Of a stretch of DNA of 64,000 nt, positions 25,848 to 34,598 are shown one piece after another (positions within the stretch are counted from its first letter, which is position 1; every line of letters begins with the position of its first letter). Both the position numbers and the translations under genes were made by a program. The stretch is taken from contig NZ_DRFS01000024.1 of assembly GCF_011050415.1 (NCBI RefSeq), positions 1-64,000 on the forward strand. The letters are read 5' to 3'. The notes beneath the pieces were generated by a model. It was not told the origin of the DNA, made no database searches, and was given only the letters and a program-made list of their open reading frames with translations. The DNA comes from Halomonas sp. (GTDB taxonomy: Bacteria > Pseudomonadota > Gammaproteobacteria > Pseudomonadales > Halomonadaceae).

Positions 25848-26507
25848 TTAGGTGTTAGCTGTAGCTCCTCCAAAATTGGCTGAGCTAGGCGAATCCTGAA
25901 AATGATCAACAGAAACGCTGGTAAATTTTTCTAAGAAAAACACCAGCGTTTCTGGATGCCGAAAGCGTTCTTCAAAACGCTCTTGGCCATCTTTCGTACG
26001 ACGAGTCACACTGGCTTGATACCCATCCTTTGATTTTGACACCTTAACGCTATTCTCACGACCACCCTCGCGATGGACCGCCGTCAGCGGAGATTCACCA
26101 TCCAACATCGCATCTAATTGACGCGCAGCCGCCCTTTCTTCAGCTGTCGCCCATAAAGGCTGATCACGATCGCCATACTGAAACAACATAATGACCAGCA
26201 ACACTGAAAAGATACTACTGGTAAGCATCCAGGTTAAGAAAATGCTAGATAATGGCGTTGTTAGCATTATAAATAACTGCACCACAATACCTACCGCCAA
26301 TACTCCTGCCAGTGGCCGCCACATGCGGGGGTTCATAAACCCACGCTTGAGGATATATCCCCATAAACCGATGACTCCCAGCGCGCCCACCACTAGATGT
26401 AGGGGAGCCAGCATCGTTCCTCCGCCTGCTAATATGGCAATGACGCCAATGAAGAGCATTATCGTGTAAAAAGCTGCCAACAGTCGGTAAGCGCGGTCTA
26501 GGGTCAT
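25848..26507 (-). CDS. Four-helix inner-membrane protein with soluble C-terminal tail
   Basis: The 219-residue protein has four hydrophobic helices in the first 115 residues (FYTIMLFIGVIAILAG, VVGALGVIGLWGYIL, VLAVGIVVQLFIML, SSIFSVLLVIMLFQYG). A hydrophilic tail follows, with a repeated basic/acidic strand pattern (GYQASVTRRTKDGQERFEER). I do not recognise the family and no catalytic motif is seen. It is convergent with the acyltransferase gene, the stops being 12 bases apart. Confidence 0.7.
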   Translation of the reverse strand: MTLDRAYRLLAAFYTIMLFIGVIAILAGGGTMLAPLHLVVGALGVIGLWGYILKRGFMNPRMWRPLAGVLAVGIVVQLFIMLTTPLSSIFLTWMLTSSIFSVLLVIMLFQYGDRDQPLWATAEERAAARQLDAMLDGESPLTAVHREGGRENSVKVSKSKDGYQASVTRRTKDGQERFEERFRHPETLVFFLEKFTSVSVDHFQDSPSSANFGGATANT

Positions 26508-26669
26508 TGGTCAATCTCCATGCTGTGTGGCCGATGTCAGTAGTTGCGCACCGGCCTTTGTTGTTATCGTCAGGTATTGCTTACATCATGTATTTCTTAG
26601 TATAGGCAATGTCGCTAGTTCTTCATCGCGCGTCAATACCTAACTTTATGCTCAGCCATAACCCTTGCG

Positions 26670-27635
26670 TTAAAGTCCTTGCGCGCCTCTGCGCAGCCAG
26701 TCGTGCACGAATGCGAGCTTATATCGGGCGGCTTCCGAAAGTACAAAGGGGTATAGATCAGGCAGTCCCATAGAGCGGTTAACATGGTTAACCCCCACGG
26801 TGAGTGCTGCCGCAACATAAATCAAACGCTCAGCATCTGTTTCCGCATAAGGCTCCCACTGAGGGCTAGGAAGCTCAGGTGACGAAAGATCAGAGGCTGC
26901 AAAGCTATCGGCAATATCGGTTAAATGCAGTAGATGCGCCGCAGTCTCTGCCCAGTCTTCGTGTGGATGAGCAGAAGCGTAGGTAGTCAGAAAGCTCTCT
27001 TTCCAGTTTGGAGGCGGCCCCTGTGTATAGTGCCGCTGAAGTGCAGCGGTATAATCCTGACGCTCATCCCCAAACATCTCGCGAAACGCATCAAGAAAAT
27101 CTTTACGCAGGCTAAGCCGCCACCATAGCATATGCGATATTTCATGGCGCATATGACCGATCATGGTGCGATAAGGCTCTTCCAGCGCTTCGCGGCGCGT
27201 GGTGACTAACACCGGATCTACCTCGGCCACACTAATTGTGACCACCCCTTCTATGTGCCCCATCGCTACGGGTTTGCGGCCTTCTGCCAGCAAGTGAAAA
27301 GCGGGCGGTGCGCCGGGGTCTTCTGGGCGGAACCAGTGCCAACGGCCAAGGTTATCCAGTACCCAGCGTTTAGCTGCTTCGGTTTTTGCCCAGTTCGGAA
27401 TAGCGTTAGGTAATTCGGGATCAGGCGCTAGCGCAGTCATCGCACAAGAGCGGCAAAAAGCGCCCTCTTCAGGTGCTATCCAATTACACCCTATGATGTC
27501 TCGATTGATACAAAATGGAGGCATTGGCACAAAGGCCCTGGCCTGGGGATCATAGCCAACGGGAATTCCGTCGGCAGTCTCAAGGTTGTCAAACCAAAGG
27601 GAGCCTGAACCGACTGGGTTAGCAAATACGCGCAT
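26670..27635 (-). CDS. Putative zinc-binding metallopeptidase (Peptidase_Mx type)
   Basis: The 321-residue cytosolic protein has the gluzincin-like motif HEISH (GHMRHEISHMLWWRL) and a cysteine knuckle CNWIAPEEGAFCRSC near residues 50-65, as in the putative zinc-binding metallopeptidases (DUF/Peptidase_Mx). Family members normally begin with another zinc knuckle (MRxFxCxxCG...); here the opening is MRVFANPVGSGSLWFDN, with those cysteines gone. AGGAG lies nine bases before the ATG at 27635, which supports it over an ATG at 27671. The substrate is unknown; relatives often neighbour transglutaminase-like genes, none of which is present here. Confidence 0.8.
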   Translation of the reverse strand: MRVFANPVGSGSLWFDNLETADGIPVGYDPQARAFVPMPPFCINRDIIGCNWIAPEEGAFCRSCAMTALAPDPELPNAIPNWAKTEAAKRWVLDNLGRWHWFRPEDPGAPPAFHLLAEGRKPVAMGHIEGVVTISVAEVDPVLVTTRREALEEPYRTMIGHMRHEISHMLWWRLSLRKDFLDAFREMFGDERQDYTAALQRHYTQGPPPNWKESFLTTYASAHPHEDWAETAAHLLHLTDIADSFAASDLSSPELPSPQWEPYAETDAERLIYVAAALTVGVNHVNRSMGLPDLYPFVLSEAARYKLAFVHDWLRRGAQGL

Positions 27636-27779
27636 ACGGTAGAGCTCCTGAAAACGGGGAAAAGAGAACATCAGTTAACTAACCAATCGTTCTCTTTCCC
27701 GAACATCCTGTTAAGAAAGTGTGCAACATCCCTATTTAGTTTCGAAACTATCTCAATTCCGAACTATTTCATTTCAAAA

Positions 27780-28511
27780 CTATTTCATTTCAAAACCACG
27801 CTTGATCAAAAAATCGCGCATATGGGGACGCAGCTTGTTATCGAACAACGGTTTTAGGTTATGCGACCAATCAGAATCTTTGTTGCTGCTGCTACGGGCT
27901 TGGTAGTAGGCCTGCATGGTGGCATCGAAGGTTCGCACCTGCTCGCTGTCATCAGTGTAGTAGTCTTCTTTAAGAATCGCTTCTACTGCCAAGCGAGGCT
28001 TTATCTCAGGGTCTTGATCAGGGTACCCAAGGCACATTCCAAACACGGGATAGACGTGCTCTGGTAGGCGTAGCAGATCACTAATCTCTTGAGGATTGTT
28101 GCGGATACCGCCGATATAGCAGATACCCAACCCTTCAGACTCAGCAGCTACCGCTACGTTCTGTGCCATTAATGCTGTGTCCACAGTGGCCACCAGCAAC
28201 TGTTCTGTCATGCCGCGGTTAACATTGGATCCCGTGCGTTCAGACGCCTCCGTAGGCCGCTTCATATCAGCACAAAACACCAAGAAATCTGAACAGCTAG
28301 CAATGTAACCCTGACCGCCAGCTAATTCGGCAATTTTTTCGCGGTTAGCCTGATTTTTGACATGGATAACGGTATACGCTTGAACATGGCTAGACGTCGC
28401 GGCGCCCTGGCCTGCTTGAATAAGTTCCACTAATAATTCGTGGGGAATTTTCTTGTCGCTAAATTTACGAATGGAACGGTGAGATTTTAGGAGATCAATA
28501 ACGTTGTTCAT
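27780..28511 (-). CDS. NfsA-type oxygen-insensitive NADPH nitroreductase
   Basis: The 243-residue flavoprotein has the FMN-phosphate segment HRSIRKFSDKKIPHE, the GQGAATSSHVQAYTVIHV core and the NfsA-group signature GICYIGGIRNNPQEISDLL. It ends in a C-terminal region with FGMCLGYPDQ. It reduces nitro compounds, quinones or free flavin with NAD(P)H. Start MNNVIDLL at 28511 is preferred over 28550. It is divergent from the OsmC gene, and the shared 310-base gap holds copies of the 13-mer found in the sigma-54 control region. Supply of reduced flavin to a flavoprotein monooxygenase in that regulon is possible but unproven. Confidence 0.87.
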   Translation of the reverse strand: MNNVIDLLKSHRSIRKFSDKKIPHELLVELIQAGQGAATSSHVQAYTVIHVKNQANREKIAELAGGQGYIASCSDFLVFCADMKRPTEASERTGSNVNRGMTEQLLVATVDTALMAQNVAVAAESEGLGICYIGGIRNNPQEISDLLRLPEHVYPVFGMCLGYPDQDPEIKPRLAVEAILKEDYYTDDSEQVRTFDATMQAYYQARSSSNKDSDWSHNLKPLFDNKLRPHMRDFLIKRGFEMK

Positions 28512-28612
28512 GAAACCTCGCTTATCTGAATAACACTTAATTGAATACAATTCGAACTAGTGTAACAGATTTGTATAGCCTAATTGGGTTCGGTTAATGC
28601 TGAGCGCGCAAG

Positions 28613-28650
28613 CAATGTCGACATTGACAACAATTACTTGTCGACATTGT
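28613..28650. promoter_or_regulatory. Two TGTCGACA enhancer-like sites upstream of the OsmC gene
   Basis: The first site is a perfect 14-base palindrome, CAATGTCGACATTG (28613-28626). The second is TTGTCGACATTGT (28638-28650), identical over 13 bases to the site at 34391-34403. Their centres are 23 bases apart, about two helical turns. They lie 80-120 bases upstream of a sigma-54-like element, the normal place for activator binding. A third related site overlaps the expected transcription start (28755-28766). No other gene or terminator is seen between 28512 and 28821. Confidence 0.7.
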
Positions 28651-28729
28651 TATTAATATTAGATCTTAAATGTTTATAGTTGATGACTGAAAAAGGCTAA
28701 CAGATTGATAGTAAATGATTAACCCACCC

Positions 28730-28746
28730 ATGGTATGCATCATGCT
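28730..28746 (+). promoter_or_regulatory. Candidate sigma-54 promoter of the OsmC gene
   Basis: TGGTATGCATCATGC has GG and GC separated by exactly ten bases (28732-28733 and 28744-28745), fitting the -24/-12 sigma-54 pattern with two deviations (TGGTAT for TGGCAC, ATGC for TTGC). The expected start would be near 28757, about 65 bases before the ATG. Confidence 0.5.
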
Positions 28747-28821
28747 CTTACACTTTGTCGACATAGCATAAGACAGCTATATACAACACCATTGCCACTT
28801 TGATGATGCAAGGAGCCTACC

Positions 28822-29379
28822 ATGGCAACCGCAACAGACACCCCACAAACCATTAGCCACTATTTGCGCCCTATTGATCGGGAAGGACTTTTGGGCTTCG
28901 CCGAGAAAGGCCGCAGTAACCCTAAAATGCGCGGCACTAACAAAGTGCATACTATTTGCGAAGGCCAGTATCGCACGCTGAGCTATGTAGGTGAGCACCA
29001 GCCAGTCTTGGTTGATGAACCGCTACACCTATTTGGTCAGGATACGGCTCCCGCCCCCGGTGAAATTGTCCTTTCTGCTCTAGGGGGCTGCTTGGCTGTA
29101 GGAATTACCGCAGTCGCGACATGGAAACAGGTTAAGTTATCTAAATTGGAGATTTTTATTGAAGGTGATATTGGCAACCCTGCCGCCTGGGGAGCTGGGG
29201 GCGCTGAAATGATCCCTTCCGACATGGGTTTTCAGGATATAAGGGTAAAAGTGGTGATTGAGGGTGATGCTTCACGCGAAGGACTTGATGAAATTGTCAA
29301 ACACGCTAATTTCTATTCCCCAGTCGCTAATACCATGCGTAACCCAGTCAACTTTCATATTGAATTGGCAGATAGCTAG
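28822..29379 (+). CDS. OsmC-family protein
   Basis: The 185-residue OsmC fold has the first family cysteine in LSALGGCLAVGITAVATWKQ. The second, resolving cysteine expected in the C-terminal helix region is replaced (HANFYSPVANTMRNPVNFHI, where peroxidases have a Cys-Pro). Classical Ohr/OsmC peroxide chemistry with two cysteines is therefore unlikely; a thiol-binding or one-cysteine role is possible. A ribosome site AGGAG precedes the ATG. Upstream are the TGTCGACA sites and a sigma-54-like promoter shared with the cluster to the right. OsmC-like proteins are found in some sulfur-starvation regulons, which fits that hypothesis. Confidence 0.87.
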   Translation: MATATDTPQTISHYLRPIDREGLLGFAEKGRSNPKMRGTNKVHTICEGQYRTLSYVGEHQPVLVDEPLHLFGQDTAPAPGEIVLSALGGCLAVGITAVATWKQVKLSKLEIFIEGDIGNPAAWGAGGAEMIPSDMGFQDIRVKVVIEGDASREGLDEIVKHANFYSPVANTMRNPVNFHIELADS

Positions 29380-29489
29380 CCAAATGGCTACAGCCATTAT
29401 CGCAAAGTAAACCCAAGGCCATTCCAAAGCCCTTGCGCAGACAAGGGCTTAAAAATGAAGGCTTAGATTGAGGCCTTGCGATGGAGAGC

Positions 29490-31172
29490 TTAGCGATAAA
29501 GGGTTTTATCGATACCCAGTTTTTGTAGCCGGTAGGCCAACTGGCGAGGACTTAGACCAAGCTGCCGGGCTGCTTCAGTTTTGTTGCCACGTACATTACG
29601 CAGCACGGCAATCAACTGTTCGGGATCGGCATCAACCACACGCTGATATGGCCGTCCAGCACTACCAAGCGACAATCCATCTTGCAAAGCATGACCTATT
29701 CTCGCATAGGTCCGCGCAGGTGTTATTTCACCATCATCAATGCCGAACTTACTCGTATTTCGTACTGTGGAATTAATATGATGGTTAGGCCCAGGGTAGC
29801 GTTCAATTTGCGACTCATCGTGCAGGATGTGCTCTATATGAGCAGATGAAATACCCACGCCACGTGAAGTAAGCACCGCACGTTCTATGACATTTTCAAG
29901 CTGACGAATATTACCAGGCCAAGGATAGCTATCCAGGCGACTGACAACGCCTGAGTCGAAATTTAGTTGTCGATCATGGCGCAAATTGAACACGTTAAGA
30001 AAATAGTGTGCCAGCAGTGCTACGTCTCCCTCTCGCTCCCGTAGCGGCGGCAAACGCAGTGGCACAACGTTAAGGCGATAAAATAGGTCTAGGCGGAACT
30101 CGCCATTATTAACCGCCTGCTGAAGGTCCATATGAGTGGCGGTGAGTACGCGAATATCAACTGGGATTTCCTGATCCCCACCTACGCGCTGCAGGCTGCG
30201 CTCTTGTAATAGACGTAGTATTTTAGTTTGCAGTTCTAGAGGCATATCGCCAATTTCATCTAGAAACAAAGTGCCGCCATTAGCAGCCTCTACTTTGCCT
30301 GCACGGCTGCGTATCGCACCGGTAAATGCGCCTTTTTCATGACCAAATAGCTCAGCCTCCAATAAGTGCTCAGGAATGGCTGCGCAGTTGATGCACACGA
30401 ATGGATTTTTGGCACGCGAGCTATGTGCATGGATCAGTCGTGCAAACCGCTCTTTGCCTGTGCCTGACTCGCCCTGAAGCATAATGGTGGCATCGCTATT
30501 GGCAACTTGGATCGCCTCATCAAGCACTTGCTTAAGTTTAGAACTGCTACCGAGAAGCTGATCTTGCACTTTGTGGCGCTCAAGCGCCGAGCGCAGCGCA
30601 TTATTTTGATTCTCTAACCGCTCAGTACGCTGCCTAATCAACTCTTTGATGCGCAGCATTTGCCCAATCATGGCAGCAACAATGCGCAACAAATGCAAAT
30701 CGGTTTGGATACCACGCGGGCGATTGCGCAGCCGATGGCACGCCAAAACACCTACGGACATTTCATCTAACAGGATTGGGACTGCGATAAATGCTACGAC
30801 ATCCTTTGGAAGCACATCACGAGTAACCGCTCGAAAAAGAAAATTATCTTCTTCATCAATGTTCTGCACCACACAGACACGCCCTGCCTCCATGACACTG
30901 CCAGTAATGCCTTCACCCCGGTGATAGACACCCCGCGCTTTTTCAAACGGCTGCAGCCCATAAGCGTATGCAATCCGCAGCATTTGATTATCAGCGTCAG
31001 GGAGAACCACACGGCCCCGGTTTAGCCCCGCTAACTGCGAGAGCGAACGTAGTACCGCCGGAATCGTGGTATCCGCTTCTAACGAGCTACCCAGAAAATG
31101 CGCCGCCTCAGAGAGAATTAAGGTATCTTGGTTAATATCCTGACTCTTATGTCTCAGAGGCGGCGTACTCAT
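29490..31172 (-). CDS. Sigma-54-dependent activator: GAF, AAA+, Fis-type HTH (NifA-like)
   Basis: The 560-residue enhancer-binding protein has a GAF sensor (about 25-175), a coiled linker (about 178-205) and a central AAA+ domain with Walker A GESGTGKE (234-241), the sigma-54-contacting GAFTGA (281-286) and Walker [12 protein letters not shown] (299-309). A C-terminal Fis-like HTH follows ([20 protein letters not shown]). All parts needed to activate sigma-54 polymerase are intact. It is the last gene downstream of the ATPase/binding-protein/permease operon (51-base gap), so it may control its own expression. Its likely targets are the three GG-N10-GC promoters here. The GAF ligand is unknown. 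Confidence 0.92.
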   Translation of the reverse strand: MSTPPLRHKSQDINQDTLILSEAAHFLGSSLEADTTIPAVLRSLSQLAGLNRGRVVLPDADNQMLRIAYAYGLQPFEKARGVYHRGEGITGSVMEAGRVCVVQNIDEEDNFLFRAVTRDVLPKDVVAFIAVPILLDEMSVGVLACHRLRNRPRGIQTDLHLLRIVAAMIGQMLRIKELIRQRTERLENQNNALRSALERHKVQDQLLGSSSKLKQVLDEAIQVANSDATIMLQGESGTGKERFARLIHAHSSRAKNPFVCINCAAIPEHLLEAELFGHEKGAFTGAIRSRAGKVEAANGGTLFLDEIGDMPLELQTKILRLLQERSLQRVGGDQEIPVDIRVLTATHMDLQQAVNNGEFRLDLFYRLNVVPLRLPPLREREGDVALLAHYFLNVFNLRHDRQLNFDSGVVSRLDSYPWPGNIRQLENVIERAVLTSRGVGISSAHIEHILHDESQIERYPGPNHHINSTVRNTSKFGIDDGEITPARTYARIGHALQDGLSLGSAGRPYQRVVDADPEQLIAVLRNVRGNKTEAARQLGLSPRQLAYRLQKLGIDKTLYR

Positions 31173-31223
31173 AGTGGTTCTCCCTTTAACTTCTGTTCGC
31201 GCAAGGCGTTTGAGAAGCTTATC

Positions 31224-32060
31224 TTAATCACTGTTTTGCCAACCTAGATATCGCATCAGCATCACGATAACGCTATCCAATAAGTAGCCAATAACGCCAA
31301 TAATAAGTACTAAGGCGGCTAGTAAGTCATAAGCGAGAATATCCCGTGCATCATTAATCGCGTAGCCAAGACCACTTGTCACGCCCAGGTATTCGGCAGG
31401 CACTAACACTACCCAGGCGATACCTAACGCTAAGCGAAAGCCTGCTAAAATATCGGGCGCTACGGCTGGTAAAACAAGGCGCTGCAGGCTAGCTAGTGGT
31501 GAAGCACCGAAGTTGCGCGCGATCTTGAAGTACATTGGGTCGATGCGCTGAACCGCAAAGGCGGTTGAAAACAGAATCGGCCAGAGCGCAGCCATAAAGA
31601 TCAGAAAAATAATTGCCCCGTCCCAGGTGGCAAACGCCAGCACCGCAATAGGCATCCACGCCAAAGGGCTAACCATTCGCAGTAGTTGAAAAGGGAAGCC
31701 GGTGATTTGACGTAATACCGGTGAAGCACCGACTAAAATGCCTATCGGCACCGCTACTAGCGATGCCCATAACAACCCCATCCCAATACGGTAAAGACTC
31801 GGCAATACGGTGCCCATCAATGTCCCTGATACAAACAGTTGCCAAGCCTGAGGTAGTGCTTGGGCTGGCGCAAACCCGGCAAACGACTGGGTGGCAGGAT
31901 TACTGGCAATTAAGTAGCCCCCAAACCACCAAAAAGCTAAGAGAATTGCTAAACCGACCAACGGATACGCTATTTTGCTTAACAATTGGCGGCGAAGCTG
32001 AAACCATGGCATGGCACTTGGCCGGGCAGCCATCTCGGCGCTGCTGACACTATGACTCAT
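31224..32060 (-). CDS. ABC transporter permease, NrtB/SsuC/TauC-type
   Basis: The 278-residue membrane protein has about six helices and the EAA-type loop ARNFGASPLASLQRLVLPAV that contacts the ATPase. The helix LGIAWVVLVPAEYLGVTSGL is typical of the nitrate/sulfonate/taurine permease group. It overlaps the end of the binding-protein gene by four bases. It forms an importer with the products at 32057 and 33310. Confidence 0.9.
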   Translation of the reverse strand: MSHSVSSAEMAARPSAMPWFQLRRQLLSKIAYPLVGLAILLAFWWFGGYLIASNPATQSFAGFAPAQALPQAWQLFVSGTLMGTVLPSLYRIGMGLLWASLVAVPIGILVGASPVLRQITGFPFQLLRMVSPLAWMPIAVLAFATWDGAIIFLIFMAALWPILFSTAFAVQRIDPMYFKIARNFGASPLASLQRLVLPAVAPDILAGFRLALGIAWVVLVPAEYLGVTSGLGYAINDARDILAYDLLAALVLIIGVIGYLLDSVIVMLMRYLGWQNSD

Positions 32061-33292
32061 AGCTCAATCCTCTCTTCGCGCTCCCAGCGCTGGGCTTCTG
32101 GCGTATTGGGTAAGTGCGCCTCCGGATACTGCTCCATCGCGCGTCGCACAAACCGAGAATCCACCAAATCATTTGCCACGAAATTAGGATCCAGCCCATT
32201 CAAGAACGTGGTATCACCGCCTACCAGAGTATCATTCATTGCACTAACCAGTTGGCGCGTGGCCGATGCATAGGGAAAAGGAGCGAAATCGATCCGACCA
32301 CTACCCCACTCGCTATGGCGAATCGCCCTGGGGCTTGCGTAGTCATCAGCGCCATAATGGCTCATGGCACGAATAACGACCTCTGCAGGCATCGGCAGAT
32401 AACCACGACCATCTCGCGATAGCATTTCGGCTGTTTCAATTTTGTTTTGCTGTGCATAAATGGACGCTCTTACTAACGCATTGAGTGTTTTCTGGGTCCA
32501 TTCTGGGTTGGCTTCTACCTGGTTTTCATTCATGCATACCACACAGCAAGGATGGTTCTGCCAAATATCACCGGTGAAACGCAGCAATTTACCACCCGCA
32601 AGCAATTCACCTGCGGCGTTAAACGGTTCAGCAACGGTAAAACCATCAATGCGGCCGGCCGCTAAGGCGGGAGGCATATCTGCCGGTGGCAGAATCATGA
32701 GATTGACTTGGTTATCCGCCAAGGGCGCTGCCTGGTCTTGAATTACTGGCTCTAAACCGGCATTGCGTAGCGCCATCTGTAATAACGTATTGTGAATAGA
32801 GTACCAGTAAGGCACGGCGATTTGCTTTCCACCTAAATCAGCAAATTCCTGTGCTCCACTCTGCCCACTAACGAGTACAGCGGAACCATTGATATGCGCC
32901 CAGGCCATAATCTTAACGGGGAAATTATTGTTATAACGCATCCAAACAGGGATAGGGTTAAGCAAATGTACAAGGTTAAAGCGGCCTCGGGTAAACCCTT
33001 CCACCAACGGCGACCAGCCACGAATAAGCTCTGGCTCGGCCACTTTAAGCCCCTCCTCCTCAAAATAGCCTAACGCATGGGCGACTAAGAGCGGTGTTGC
33101 ATCGGTGATAGGTAAATAGCCAATTCTTACGGTTCCGTCATCCGCCATCGCTTGGCGCATCATATTAGGCATACTCATCGCCGCCGCTAAACCACCAGCG
33201 GCAGCCAGACTATCTAGCATAAATCGACGACGACCAGTGTTAGACACTTGATAGTCTTGCGGATCATTAGGGTGGCAATTGCAAGGGGGCAT
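32057..33292 (-). CDS. CmpA/NrtA-family periplasmic binding protein with Tat-like signal
   Basis: This 411-residue NMT1/NrtA-type binding protein starts MPPCNCHPNDPQDYQ, then a twin-arginine-like signal GRRRFMLDSLAAAGGLAAAM, and a mature part opening VRIGYLPITDATPLLVAHAL, the signature of CmpA/NrtA/SsuA relatives. Tat export of a binding protein implies folding, or cofactor/ligand loading, in the cytoplasm. The Cys-x-Cys-x-His front before the twin arginines is unusual. The ligand could be nitrate-like, a sulfonate or another small organic compound; the binding residues cannot be assigned. The gene lies between the ATPase and the permease in one operon. Confidence 0.88.
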   Translation of the reverse strand: MPPCNCHPNDPQDYQVSNTGRRRFMLDSLAAAGGLAAAMSMPNMMRQAMADDGTVRIGYLPITDATPLLVAHALGYFEEEGLKVAEPELIRGWSPLVEGFTRGRFNLVHLLNPIPVWMRYNNNFPVKIMAWAHINGSAVLVSGQSGAQEFADLGGKQIAVPYWYSIHNTLLQMALRNAGLEPVIQDQAAPLADNQVNLMILPPADMPPALAAGRIDGFTVAEPFNAAGELLAGGKLLRFTGDIWQNHPCCVVCMNENQVEANPEWTQKTLNALVRASIYAQQNKIETAEMLSRDGRGYLPMPAEVVIRAMSHYGADDYASPRAIRHSEWGSGRIDFAPFPYASATRQLVSAMNDTLVGGDTTFLNGLDPNFVANDLVDSRFVRRAMEQYPEAHLPNTPEAQRWEREERIEL

Positions 33293-33309
33293 AGTGATGA
33301 CTCCAGCGA

Positions 33310-34176
33310 TTAGCGGTTGAGAGGCAAAGACGAAGGGCGACCATTGTTTTGGTCTAAGGGCCTTTCATGGGCTGGCGTTTTGATTTTGTTAGCAATTGCA
33401 TCGAAGCTTGTTTGACGTACCTGTGGCTGCCCTTCTACGGAGTGCTTAAAGCGTGCCATCAAGTCGTTGCGTAACTTAGCAAAGTTGGGATCGATCGGGT
33501 TACGGGGGTAGGCAAGATCAATATTCATTACGCTTTGAAAGGTGCCAGGGTTTCGTCCCATGACAACGACGCAGTCTCCCATAGTGAGTGCTTCGTCAAT
33601 ATCATGGGTAACCAACACAAGCGTAATACTCTTCTCACGAGCGATATGACGGACTTCAAGTTGCAAATTGCGCCGCGTGAACGCATCCAAGGCGGAAAAT
33701 GGTTCATCTAATAAAATAACGTCAGGCTCAACGGCCAAAGAACGCGCCAGCGCAACGCGCTGCTGCTGACCACCTGAGAGATCTTGGGGGCGCGCCGAAC
33801 CTTTATCACTTAACCCCACAAGCGCCAGCATCTCCTCTACACGCTGCGCTAGCGCTTCTGTTTTCCCGGTAAACTGCAGGCCCAGCGCCACATTTTGGCG
33901 AACGTTTAACCACGGGTATAACCCCGGGCGCTGAAACATCATGTTCCACTCTGGATGTGGTTTCGTGACTTGTTGACCGTTAATTCTTACGCAACCTTCA
34001 GTGGGCAACATTAAGCCAGCCAGCATGTGTAAGAGCGTGGACTTGCCACAGCCACTTTCACCAATCAGCGCGGTACTTCTCCCTGCCGCCATATCAAAGA
34101 CCAAGTTCTCAAGCACATTGGGGCCTTTATTACTGAAGCGATGAGTGATGCCGTTAATCTGAATTGATGCACCCAT
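33310..34176 (-). CDS. ABC transporter ATP-binding protein, SsuB/NrtD-type
   Basis: The 288-residue ATPase has Walker A GESGCGKST, Q-loop FQRPGLYPWLNVRQNVALGL, signature LSGGQQQRVALARS, Walker B VILLDEPFSALD and THDIDEA. The Q-loop pattern is that of SsuB/TauB/NrtD importers. ATG at 34176 is preceded by AGAGGA; a TTG at 34194 would place the start closer to the promoter. It is the first gene of a leftward operon with the binding protein, permease and sigma-54 activator. A sigma-54-like promoter lies about 60 bases upstream. Confidence 0.9.
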   Translation of the reverse strand: MGASIQINGITHRFSNKGPNVLENLVFDMAAGRSTALIGESGCGKSTLLHMLAGLMLPTEGCVRINGQQVTKPHPEWNMMFQRPGLYPWLNVRQNVALGLQFTGKTEALAQRVEEMLALVGLSDKGSARPQDLSGGQQQRVALARSLAVEPDVILLDEPFSALDAFTRRNLQLEVRHIAREKSITLVLVTHDIDEALTMGDCVVVMGRNPGTFQSVMNIDLAYPRNPIDPNFAKLRNDLMARFKHSVEGQPQVRQTSFDAIANKIKTPAHERPLDQNNGRPSSLPLNR

Positions 34177-34237
34177 GATGCGTCCTCTAGCCAAGCATGT
34201 ATTTTATTAATTGGCGGATTCGCCTATATGCTTAACC

Positions 34238-34257
34238 ATTGCAAAACCGATGCCGGG
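34238..34257 (-). promoter_or_regulatory. Candidate sigma-54 promoter of the leftward importer operon
   Basis: On the reverse strand CCGGCATCGGTTTTGCAA matches the -24/-12 consensus (TGGCACN5TTGCA) closely: GG and GC are ten bases apart (plus-strand positions 34253-34254 and 34241-34242), followed by the preferred A. The predicted start is near 34229, about 50 bases before the ATPase ATG. Confidence 0.7.
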
Positions 34258-34364
34258 ACTTGGTAATTTTCTGATTTAAAAGTGAAATTTAAATATGGAT
34301 GGAAACTTTCAACGAATTAATACTCGCTAAGTCGTCACATGAGGAAGGATATCCGCTCAAACGT

Positions 34365-34405
34365 AGACAATGTTGTCACTTATGTCTTGATTGTCGACAT
34401 TGTCC
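34365..34405. promoter_or_regulatory. Enhancer-like TGTCGACA site pair between divergent operons
   Basis: TTGTCGACATTGTCC (34391-34405) shares 13 identical bases with the site at 28638. A degenerate partner, AGACAATGTTGTCAC (34365-34379), lies about 24 bases away. The pair sits 100-150 bases from both divergent sigma-54-like promoters, so one bound activator could drive both. The rest of the 34177-34598 gap is AT-rich leader with no gene. Confidence 0.7.
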
Positions 34406-34505
34406 ATATAGGTAACTTAATTAACTGATCAAACCCCATAAATATGCATTTTAAATAAATAAAATTATTCTATTTATTAAATATTTAGCACTTTTATGAC
34501 AGTAA

Positions 34506-34523
34506 TTGGCATGAATTCTGCCG
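34506..34523 (+). promoter_or_regulatory. Candidate sigma-54 promoter of the flavoprotein/rubredoxin operon
   Basis: TTGGCATGAATTCTGCC has GG (34508-34509) and GC (34520-34521) exactly ten bases apart and TTGGCAT close to the -24 consensus. The start would be near 34533, about 65 bases before the chosen ATG at 34599. Confidence 0.7.
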
Positions 34524-34598
34524 TATTAATGACAAAGAGACTCGATGCACGCTTATAAGGTGCTTTACCGAATCCAACCTTTGTTTGAAGGCTCAATA

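Noticed and set aside
28512..28612. Sigma-54 promoter for the nitroreductase gene
   Set aside because: I found no GC-N10-CC pattern in the correct orientation between its start and the TGTCGACA sites, so sigma-54 control of this gene is not supported.
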